From Micractinium sp. NFX-FRZ (taxonomy: Eukaryota; Chlorophyta; Trebouxiophyceae; Chlorellales; Chlorellaceae): a DNA stretch of 64,000 bases. Every line of letters starts with the position of its first letter. The first letter of the stretch is position 1. Shown piece after piece: positions 45,853 to 55,328 of this stretch. Location: contig JAPTJF010000012.1 of NCBI GenBank assembly GCA_029339195.1, positions 186,001-250,000 on the forward strand, given 5' to 3'. Under the pieces are notes generated by a model that worked only from the letters and a program-made list of their open reading frames with translations, did no database searches and was not told the origin of the DNA. Made by a program: the position numbers and the translations under genes.

Positions 45853-48800
45853 TCAGTGGCGGTAGATGTGGACGCGCCCGCTGTTGGTGGCGGAGGCCAG
45901 CACCGGCAGCACCGGGTGCACCGCGTTGCGTGAGGCGATCGCCGTCATGTGCTCGCTGTGCAGCTGCGGAAAGAGATGGGGGGTGAGGTGGGGGCGGACA
46001 GGTGGGGTTGGGAGGAGGATGTATGGTGTGCCTGTGAGGCGGGGAGGAGGTGGTGGGGCATGGTGAGGGGCGGGGGTCGGTGGGGTGTGTTGGGAAGGGA
46101 GCCCCCACCTGCGCCCTCAGGTCGCCAGTGCCGGCATAAAACACATACATTGCCTCTTGCACCCCCGCCAACACTGCCCCAAACACCATTTCTTGCTGCA
46201 CAGTGGCCAGCTGCACCGCGGCCCCCACTTGCGCCATCAAATCGCCATCAACGGCAGGAAGCCAAACCACTTCCCCGCCTCAATGCCGTTGCCACCCATT
46301 CCGCCATTCGGCGAGAGGACACGGACAAGCCCCCACCTGCGCCTTCAAACCGCCGGTGCTCGCGTCAAACACATCGACAAAGCGTTTCATGTTGCCAATG
46401 ATGACGCCATCGCCCACAGCGTTCCAGACTGCACACCAGCGTGGGGGTATGAGGTTCGATTTCCACCTAGTCTTCGACATCGGGGACGGGGTTAGCAGCG
46501 GTGCACCCACATCAGGCAGGCCGGCAGGCAGGCTCAGGCTTTTGTCTGCCCCCTGGTTGGCGGGCAGGCGTCAGGCGCCTGCCTGCTCCTGGAGACAGGC
46601 AGGCCAGCCTGGGGACCCTGATGTCAGCCCATCCCGCCCCCACAACAGGACAGGAAGCCCCTGTGGCTGCGCCAACCCCTTATGCTCATCCAGCGCTCAC
46701 CCGCGCGGAAGGGCAGCACCCAGCGGCCGGTGTTGTTGTCGTGGCGTATGGTGAGCAGGGGCGCCAGCGCTGCGCCCTCCCCGCCGTCCCAGATGCGCAC
46801 GGTGTTGTCAAATGAGGTGGAGGCCAGGCGGCGGGAGCCTGGGACGAATGAGAGGGGAGGCGGTGGGGGGAGGCAGGCTGGCTGTCAGGCAGGGTGGCAG
46901 GCAGGTGGGCAGGCAGGGCACAGTGGAATAGCATCAGCACTACCACCGCCCCAAGGCCCAGGAGGCACGACAGGGGGAGGCATTGTGGGACATGGCTGCC
47001 TAGCAGGCAGGCAGGCAGGCAGGCAGGCAGCCTAAGCTGCTCCTCCCCACCCCGGCCCCAGCAGGCACAGCAGGGGGCATGCCAACGGGCTGCATGGCAG
47101 GCCTGCGTGCGGTTGGCGGAGGCCAGCGGCATGGCTTCCTTGCTCCAGCAGGCAGAGCAGGCACAGCATGCACAGCAGGGGAACCCACCGTCGGGCGCCC
47201 ACATGGCTGCCTGGCACCCCTGCTTGTGGTTGGCGGCTGCCAGCGGCTTGGCGCCCTTGCCCCAGGTGCGCAGGTCCCACAGCCGGATGGACGTGTCAGT
47301 GGAAGCCGTGGCAAACACCTGTGGATGCAGAAGGTTGGAGAAGAAAGAAAAGTTGAGAGAGCATGTTGAAGGTCCCACAGCCGCGGATGGATGTGGCGGT
47401 GGAAGCGGTGGCAACCAACTGAGAGGGAAGAAGAGGCGCAGGAGGCACAAACTGCACAGGCATGACAGCGTGGCAAAAGAGCCCCCACCCACCCACCTGC
47501 TCTTGAGTGGGCTCCAGCTGTGCACCGTGTTGACCTTCTTGGCATGCCACACAGTGCACAGGCATGACTTTGATTGATTGACTGATGACAGCGCAGCAGA
47601 AGAGCCCCCACCCACCCACCTGCTCCTGGCTGGGCTCCCACTGCACCGTGTTGACCTTCTTGGCATGCACCGTCAGCCCCTCCCCCCCTGCGCTGGGCCC
47701 GGGCGCGCGGGTGTCCACCAGCACAAGGGCGCCGTCGTTGTCGCCCAGCAGCACGGTGCTGCAAACACACACACACATCAGCAGAGGTTATAACAACAGA
47801 ACAGTTTTTGGTCAGGGGGGCCAAGGGCGTGGGTTTCAACCGGCGCCACCAGAGTTGCAGGCCGCCGTCGGAGCCGCCCGCAGCCCGCGGTGCGGCAGGT
47901 GCACAAACAGCTGCCGGGAACAGGTATGGTTCGTGGCAGAGGTGGTACGAAGGGGCAGCGGGTGGGGCAGGCGCTGTAGCCATGGCACGCAGCTCGCTCG
48001 CCAACCCGGCTGCCCTGCCTTTGCAGCAGCCCTGCGGCGCGGCTGCCCGCCACCACTCACCGCCCGTCTGCCGACACATCCATGCAGCTGTACTCTGCCT
48101 CCTCTGATGACACCACCAGGTCTGCAGGTGGGGGACAGGCGGAGAAAGAGCACATGCATGCATGCATCTGACACAGACACATTGCAACCGAATGAACAGC
48201 TAACCCCAGCACACTGGTGTGGGTGCGCCACATGACCTCCCCTTTCAAGCGCCCGAGCGTTCCAGTCCCTGTGCCAGCCCACCCCCCACTCCACACCCAG
48301 CCGGCGCAAGGGGCCATCATACCAAGTCCAGAGCATATATCCACGGCACACGAGGTCTTTCTTGTGCCCCACAACCCTCTCCTGACGATTCTACCTCCAT
48401 ACTCTCCCAAGCATGCCAGCCCCTGTGCAAGCCCACCTGACACCCCCCGCTCCACATCCAGCCGGCGCAGCGAGCCGTCGTAGGAGGCGGTGAAGAGAGC
48501 GGCGCCACGCCCGCTGCCGCCCGCCCACTTCAGGCCTGCACGGGGGACGGCGGCGGGCAGCAACACATGGCGGGCAGTGAGGAACAACATGGTCAGAGCC
48601 AGGGGCTCGGGCGCACGCATGCGTAACAGGTGTGCGGCAGCAACTGCGACCTGCCTGCAGCCACCCCCTGCCCTGCGCTGAACGTCGGCGGTCACTACAC
48701 GCGACAGCCGGACCTCGCTGCTGCCCAGCTATTGGCTAGGAGAAAGATGCCGGTGCCCAGCAAGCGCACCGCCCAGCATGCAAGCACACACAACGTACCG

Positions 48801-49438
48801 CAGATGTACTGGTAGTGCTGCGGCTGCAGGGCCAGCACTCCATCAAACTCCTGGCTCCCGCTGCCGCTGCTGGGCTTGTCGCTGCCGCCATCGCCGCTGG
48901 CACCAGCAGGTGCGTCGCCAGACGCAGCGGCGGAGCCGTCCAGGGACACTGCACCGCTGGCGGCGACTGCAAAGGGGGGCAAGGGGGCGTGTGGGTGGAA
49001 TGGGTAGCAGCACGTCATGAGGCAGCGGCGGAGCCATGCAGAGGTGCCAACCTCTGTGTGGTGGCTGGAGGCAGGAGGCGAGTGGAGGGAGAGTGTGCGA
49101 GGGTGCCGTTGAGTGGTGGGTGAGAAGGCGGGTGAGGGTGTGGGTGACACGACAGGCCGGCAGGTAGGCAGGCAGGCTCTCGTGCACTGCTGCCAAATGC
49201 ATGTGACATCCCTACGCATGCCAGCACTGCCTGCCTATCCCAGGGAAACCACCGACCCGCAGGCCTCGCTCACCCTGCCCCTGCTCCTCGTCTGCCCCCT
49301 CCCCCTCGGCGGCTGCTTCTGCCGCTGGTGGCGCCTTGGCGGGGCGGCGCAGGATGGGCTGCTCCCGCCGTGCGCTGTCAGGCAGGTCATAGGAGCCATG
49401 GTCCACGTGCCACAGCCCCACGTTACCCTTCTTGTCTG

Positions 49439-49498
<60 letters not shown>

Positions 49499-52400
49499 CA
49501 CGCAGGCAGGGTCAGGCACGAGGATGAGACAGGGTGTGTAGAATGTGAGTACATTCGCCAGGGGGGCCCCGGCGGGGGTTGGGTGGCTCAGGCATCATGC
49601 TGAGGTGTCACGCAGCAGAGCACTCGCAGGGTCTGTGCTGGCATTGTGCCGGGCTGGCTCACATGCTCTGCCAACCCATGGGACCTACACAGCCACACTG
49701 GCCAGGGGTGGGCTCACCTGCGCAGGCGACGATGAGGGTGTCGGTTGTGGGGTGGAAGGCCAGGTGGGTGGTGGCGTCCTTGGTCACCTGCGGACAGAAC
49801 AAAGGATATAACAAAGGATTGACTCACTTGCTGTGTTTGGAGAATCAGTGAGACACCCCCCCACACACAACACCACGGAGTTTGAGAGGATGACTACAAA
49901 CTGGAAGAAGCCAGGCAGGGCAGGAGGTCCGGGTTCTGCCTGGGAGTCCTGCTCAGTTGCGGGCCCGGCAGCACTGCTTCGGACATGGCATGCATATGCC
50001 AGGAGCAGCAAGAGCACGGCACGCAAAGGGCTTGCCCTCTGCACCTGCCACCCACCTGCATGGCCCCCAAACCCCTGCAGCCACAGCAATGCCCAATTCA
50101 CTGTTACCCATTCACGCCCACACAACACAACCCCAGCCGCCCACCTTTGCCACGTCATCAGCCTCCAGCCTGAGGCGTGCCATGTCAGCAGCCCCCATGG
50201 GTTTCCCGCTGCCGCCAGTGCCGCCGCGACCACTGCCGCCAGCAACGCGCTTGCCCCCCTTGCTGCCGCGCGGGCTGGCGGCGCCACTGTTGGCTGAGGC
50301 GGCTGAGGCGGCCAGAAGCTGGATGAAGGCCTCGTCGGTTGCCGGCCCGCTGTTGCTGCTCTCAAACTGCAGCTCGCCTGCGGGGGGGGAAGGGGCAGGC
50401 AGGCAAGGCAGACCAGACCAGGACATCAGGGCAGGTAGGTACGTGAGGCAGGTGGGCAGGCAGCTGGAAGCAGGAGCAACCTTTCCGGTAGCATCATCCT
50501 GTCCAGAGGGTGCCAAAGAGGGTCTGTGCCACAAGCACCATTCGCGCACTGTGCGCCAAAACATGCACACCCGCCTCGCCCTGTGGGTGCCGCCTGCCCT
50601 GCCGCCATGCTACCTGCCTCGTGCACTCTCCTGCCAAAACCAACAGACAATGCAGGCCTCACCCTGCGGGTGCCGCTCCTGAGGCTCCTGCTCCTCCGTC
50701 ATGGTGCCCGAAGCGTAGCGCCGGATCACCTCGCCAGCCACAACCACCACCTGCAACCACAGCGCACACAACACGCAAGGCTAGGTCAGCTTGGCAGAGC
50801 ATGCACCTGGCCCGCGCCACGTACCCAGCAAGCACACAGCACGGCTAAGTTGGCATGTCATGCGCATGCAGAGCAAAGCATGGGCAGCAGGGGTTGGGCT
50901 GGAGGCAGGTGAGAGGCAAAGCAAGGCGTGCACTGCCACAGCAATCACGAATGCTTCATGGGATACACTGGCAAGTCAGCAGGCAGGCAGACTCAGAGAG
51001 CATGCAGACCAGCCCACAACTACTTGTTGGTACAACAACAACCCTGTGGGGCACACGGACGCACCTCGCCCTGCCGCTCGGAGTGCACCTGGCTGCCGTC
51101 GGCGGCAATCCCCCGCAGGCGGGAGGACTCGCGGCGGGGCAGCACCTCGCTCAGGCGCTTGCGGGAGACGCCTGCTTGCAGGGCAGGTGATACATGCACC
51201 ATTCAAACAGGCAGGCAGCCAGGCAGGCAGGCAGGGAGGCAGGCCATCCACGAAATGCCGCATCCCCGTCGCCTCCCTCGCCTCCCCCCACAACCCAAAC
51301 ACCCAAACCCCGCCCAGCGCCGCCCGCCCGCCCGCCCTCCCTCACCCTTCTGCTTGGCTGCCGCGGGAGCCCTGTTGTGGGCTGCCGGCGCCGGCATGAG
51401 CTCGGCCGCCATGCCCGGCAGGTTGAGCGCCATCAGGCGCTCGCGGTTGGCACGCATGCGCTCCGCCCGCTGCCGCTCCATCTCGGTCATGCCCTGCACA
51501 GCTGGCATGAGCACGAGTTCAACAAGCGGGCTTACAGAAACGGACTGTGCAAAGGTTGGAGGCGGTCGAGGGAGGAAGCCAGCGGGGCCGTAGTGGTACA
51601 GGGAGCAGGCGGCAGTTGAGGTGGTGGGTCGTCGAGGTGCAGGGAGCACGGGGCAGTTGGTGACAGCCCAGCAGGGTGCGGCCGGACAAAGGCGGGGAGG
51701 AGGCACACTGGGGCGCAGCGGGCAACCTGAATGCCCCCAAGCAAATTCGTGAGCTCAACAAGAGCCCGGCGGCGTTGCATGCTGCACGCTCCGAGCTTGG
51801 GGCAGCGCTGCCCTGCTGCCAGGGCCCCAGGTGCCGTCAACGACCAGGCAGCGCCTCCCCTCACACCTGCGGCTGTTCATCTGCAGGGCCCTTGCTGCCG
51901 ACAGAGCCACCTGTCTCGGCCGCCTCGGCAGCAGTGTCTGCCGCGGCAGACGGGCCACGAGCACGCTTGGCAGGCCGGCCGCCAGCCGCAGCCGCCACCG
52001 TTGCTGGCGCCGTCGCTGCTGCTGCCCCACCCTCCTCCGCCTCCACCTCCCCCTTCTCTTCCGCTTCTGCCGCTTCGACTGCTGCCGCCTTGGCAGCCCT
52101 GGCCCTGCCCTTGCCAGTTGACTTGGGTGGCTTCTCCACCGAGGGCGGGGGTGGGGGTGGGTGCTGCCGGTCAAACCTGTCTGCGTCTGCCTTGGGCACG
52201 TCGAATGCCTGGCAGGGGACAAGAGCCAGAGGGGAAGAGGACCGCATTGGTGTGCGATGCTGGAGGTGAGTGCATGCCGGTGAGCACATGCAGCAGCGGC
52301 AGAATGGCGACTGCAGCGGCGCCAGGCAGCACCACCGCCGACCCAGGTGCCCCCATCCCTGCTGGTGCTCGTGTAAAGGCCCGGCCACACACACCAACAG

Positions 52401-53281
52401 CCAGCCAGCCAGCCCAGCCCAGCTCCATCATCGCCTCTCCGCATAAGCACCTCTCAGCAGGGAGCAACAGCACCTAACAGTTTAAAAAGCGGCCTGGGCA
52501 GCCGCTGCCAGCTGCTGTAGGTCTGTCAGCGAGGTGGGCTGGAGTGTCCTGCAGAACCTGGTAATTCGACAAACAGCAGCACCCACCTGGTAGAAAGCGG
52601 CCCTGTCAGCTGCCGCCAGCTGCTCCAGCCCTGCCAGCTGGGTGGGGTGGAAGGCACGGCGGCCCACGTGCTGCAGCACGGGCTTCAGCAGGGCGCCAGC
52701 GGCAGGCAGCGAGAAGTAGGCTTTCTTGGCGGGATCGCCAGCTGTCGCGACAAAGCGCGGCTCGCCGCGCTCAAACTTGACGTGGGTGCTGCGGCACGCG
52801 CCTTGGCTGCCCGCATTCAGGGCGTACTCCACACGGCAGCAGTCTTTTAGAAAGGGCAGCGGCTTCTGCGGGGATGGATTGATACAAGCAGGAGGGCAAA
52901 GTGTGCACGACGGGATGAAGGGTGGGGCGGCAGCGGCGCCGCATAGGGCAGGCAGAGCCTGCATCCGTGCAGTTACATGGCTAAACATCTGGGATTGTGG
53001 GCGGGCAAGCAAGTGTTGGCAGCCGATGCTTTTGGGTGGCGGCTGCCTGAAGGGAGCGGGCGGCGGCGGGGTGGCGGCAGCTCTGCAGCGGCTTTCCGGC
53101 GACCGGCGGCAGTGTAAAATCTCACCATCCAGCCCGTAGCCATTCTGCCTGAGATCCAGACGTCCAGCCCAACCCTGTGCTCGCCCTTCACAATCGGCTC
53201 TCCCGTTGCCCGGCACGTGCTGCGCCCGCTTTTGGCCTCCTCAAACTTGAGCGGCTCCCCATCAGCGGTGTTTTCGCTCAT
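45853..53281 (-). CDS. WDR76/Cmr1-family WD40 protein with N-terminal PARP-finger-like region, 17 exons
   Basis: Nuclear DNA-damage-associated beta-propeller. Exons in transcript order: 53126-53281, 52587-52865, 51867-52208, 51346-51493, 51065-51171, 50663-50750, 50145-50377, 49718-49787, 49274-49435, 48799-48966, 48437-48535, 48061-48121, 47620-47758, 47189-47318, 46701-46838, 46337-46428, 45853-45963; 2523 nt, 840 residues. Residues 1-145 hold two tandem PARP-zinc-finger-like modules (AKSGRSTCRATGEPIVKGE and ACRSTHVKFERGEPRF); in both the second zinc cysteine is replaced (CRxT). An Ala/Glu-rich linker with nuclear-type PAKRARG follows, then the family's EMERQRAERMRANRERL helix. The propeller carries SYDGSLRRLD, HAKKVNTVQWEP, STDTSIRLWDLR and the diagnostic Cmr1 segment RHDNNTGRWVLPFRA, then GNMKRFVDVFDA and SEHMTAIASRNAVHP. 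DDB2 is the nearest alternative, but RHDNNTGRW fits Cmr1/WDR76 better. Introns are rich in duplicated exon edges. Confidence 0.9.
46101..46428 (-). repeat. Three-copy donor-spanning repeat, WDR76 exon 16
   Basis: The exon 16 end (plus strand from 46331, CCCCACCTGCGCCTTCAAAC) recurs at 46103-46160 and 46222-46258 (CCCCACCTGCGCCCTCAGGT, CCCCACTTGCGCCATCAAAT). Copies encode similar residues (GDLRAQ, GDLMAQ against GGLKAQ), and one keeps a GTGGGG donor. Confidence 0.9.
47074..47430 (-). repeat. Donor- and acceptor-side duplications flanking WDR76 exon 14
   Basis: Acceptor side: exon start text recurs at 47372-47425 (GTCCCACAGCCGCGGATGGA against GTCCCACAGCCGGATGGACG), with an intact CAG. Donor side: exon end text recurs near 47074-47140 (GGAGGCCAGCGGCATGGCTT against GGCTGCCAGCGGCTTGGCGC). 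Confidence 0.88.
47488..47680 (-). repeat. Donor-spanning duplication, WDR76 exon 13
   Basis: Plus-strand CACCGTGTTGACCTTCTTGG is present at 47645-47664 (exon 13) and again near 47524-47543. The flanks CACCCACCTGCTC and GGGCTCC also match, so the donor is duplicated with about 60 nt of exon. Confidence 0.93.
48269..48490 (-). repeat. Donor-spanning duplication, WDR76 exon 11
   Basis: CCCCGCTCCACATCCAGCCG (exon 11, near 48447) recurs near 48286 as CCCCACTCCACACCCAGCCG, with matching AGCCCACC donor text upstream. Confidence 0.88.
49438..49509. repeat. CAGG/CCTG tetranucleotide microsatellite at a WDR76 acceptor
   Basis: About 17 GCAG(G) units abut the start of exon 9 (49435). On the coding strand this is (CCTG)n ending in CTGCAG, so the microsatellite itself serves as the polypyrimidine tract. 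Shorter runs lie at 47009-47029, 51209-51241 and 58585-58606. Confidence 0.9.
52488..52650 (-). repeat. Donor-side duplication, WDR76 exon 2
   Basis: Exon 2 ends HPTQLAGLEQLAAADRAAFYQ in translation. A copy in the intron (52488-52556) would read QPTSLTDLQQLAAAAQAAF then stop. Confidence 0.85.
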
Positions 53282-54083
53282 TTGAGGAAGCGGCGTCCGC
53301 CGGCGCGCAAGGTTAAAAAGTTTGTCGAAGCTGGCTCTAAACGGGGAGTGGTGACCGAGAAATGGAACTTAGGAGCATGAAACGATGAATGCCAGGTGCC
53401 GGATGCGAAACCACTGGTGCTGCTGAGGGCAGGGCGCCCGCCGCCCGCTCTTCCGCCCCAGCGGGCACAGCGGGCCGACGTTCCACAGCACCTGTAAACA
53501 GAGGTAGAAACGTGAACTTGATCACAGTGTGCAAATGCATGAACAGGGCATGTTGTGCTGCAGTGCCTTTGCCATCTCTCTGGGCGCCCGAAGGACGGAC
53601 CCCAGGGTTTGCACGGCAGTCATGTGCAGTTCATTCAAAATTGAGCACGCTGTTCTTCAGGTGCCGGTCCATCCCCAGGAATTTTCCTGATCGTCCTGAT
53701 GCTGAACAGCCCACCCTGGTGTAAACGACATTTGTTTGAATTGCACTGGTGTCTTTGGCCGGCCAGACCAGGTCGGCTTTTCATGCCTGTGTTTGGGTGG
53801 GGCACAACGGAACATCACCTCCAGGGAGGACCGGGCGGAGGGAGGCTGCTGACAGCATTCCCACTGGAGTGGCTTCGGGCGCCACTCTGCATCCCAGCCG
53901 CAGTGACATCGTGGAAGGTGCTTTTGGGGAACATTCCTGCAGCTGGCTGGTGCGGCGAGCTTTCCAGGTGCCTGGCAGGAAGGTATGCCAGGTAGGTCTC
54001 TCAGCTGAAGGCATCCACCCAAGCGACTCAAGGGGTTGCGCCCCAGGACACTCGCTGCATTCTTTCAGTTTCGTCCAATCGCT
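53282..54083. other. Divergent intergenic region, WDR76 / secreted peptide
   Basis: 800 bp with no recognised gene; it should contain both promoters. A TGTAA at 53493 has no assigned gene. Confidence 0.55.
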
Positions 54084-54502
54084 ATGATCCGCCCATCAGC
54101 CGCTGCCTGGTCCCTCTGCGGCCTCATGCTGCTAGCGGCCGCCGCCGCCGCCAGCGCGCGCGCCGCTCCCAAAGGTGTGGCGGCGGTCCTGCAGCTGCTG
54201 CCAGCGGTGCTTCCTGGCTGGAGGCGTGGGGGGAGTTGCGAGCCCCGTATGGAATAGATCTTCCACGTGACAAATCACATCTGCAATCCATCACCGCACC
54301 TGCAGACTCTCCTCACGGGAGTGAGAGGCAGGGAGCCAGGAGCTTGCTGGAAGCGGCCCCAGCGGCAGAAGGCGGCGGCTGCGGCCCGGCCGATGCCCCC
54401 TGTGTGGACAACAAAGACTGCTGCGGTGACGACCTGGTCTGCTACCGCTCTTTTGCGGCCACGGGTGAGGCATCAGGCGTCTGTATGCTGGTCTACCGCT
54501 AG
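54084..54502 (+). CDS. Small secreted cysteine-rich peptide, cystine-knot-like
   Basis: Exons 54084-54174 and 54306-54502; 288 nt, 95 residues, in phase. An N-terminal signal peptide is clear: a hydrophobic LCGLMLLAAAAAASARA core ending near residue 28. The mature C-terminal part has six cysteines in the order C-x6-C-x5-C-C-x5-C-x13-C (CGPADAPC, CC, GVC), the spacing seen in inhibitor-cystine-knot and related peptides of many functions. An Arg-rich, Ser/Leu propeptide-like stretch precedes it. No family member can be named, and the role (defence, signalling, wall or protease inhibition) is open. A TGTAA pentamer at 54777 lies 275 nt past the stop. Confidence 0.7.
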
Positions 54503-55328
54503 ACACCCCACCGCCATGGCACATCACCACGGCACCTCTGCCGATGCTGGCTGGGGCCAGGGAGAGCGAACAGCGCCGCCGCCCGTTGTCAACCTGGGCT
54601 GTGCTCTCCATCAACTTATGTACGTGACTTTAGGACCGGACTTTAGTGATCCGAATTAGCAACGTTGGCTTTCATTCGCCCATTCCCGCCCGCGAGGTTT
54701 GCCTTCTGCCCCCGCTGCCCTGTCTCCTGCTTGCTAGCTGCGTGCCCACCCAAGCTGTCTCCTATTCCCCCTCAAATGTAAGGATTGCCACGGTAGACAG
54801 AGCAGTCGAAGAGCCACAACAAGCAATTTGCAGGAAGATTTCGAGCTTGTCGAAGTGAGTAAGCCTCCGCTCCCGGCTGTGCCTGTGGCAGTACCATGCT
54901 CAGGTGCCCACTCGACTCCCCATGCTGACAGCACACAGCGTTCCCTGCTGCCTCCAAGCTGGGGCCAGGGAAGGACATGCACCTCTGGAGGTCATTGCAC
55001 TGCACTGTGGGCTGCGCCACCTTCACCCGCCAGGGCCTGTGCGGGATTGCAGGCAGTGTATTCAATGTAAATGCAGAACAGCAGCGCGGAAGAACCTGTA
55101 GAAGTGTGAAGAGTGCAAACAATTTGCGGGGGGTGAATGCATTGTATGCTTTGCTGGCTGAGGTGTGCTCATGGGAGCAAGCCTCCCCTTGCTGGCCGCC
55201 AAAATTTCCCTTCATCCTCCTCCTTTTGTGCTGCCCCGTCCGCCGCACCAATCCAGCCGCGCATGCCGCCTCCTTTGCTGCCACCGTGACGTCTGCTGCC
55301 GCCGCCGCAGCTGGCCAAGCCACGCTGG
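54503..55328. other. Convergent 3' intergenic region
   Basis: Between the secreted peptide (+) and BTB-MATH (-). No gene seen. Contains TGTAA at 54777-54781 (+), a candidate poly(A) signal for the peptide gene. Confidence 0.55.

Noticed and set aside
49438..49509. CRISPR-like array.
   Set aside because: It is a perfect tetranucleotide microsatellite with no spacers, in a eukaryotic intron.
45853..53281. DDB2 as identity for the WD40 gene.
   Set aside because: The RHDNNTGRW...PFRA segment and the EMERQRAERMRANRERL helix fit Cmr1/WDR76 better; DDB2 remains a related family.
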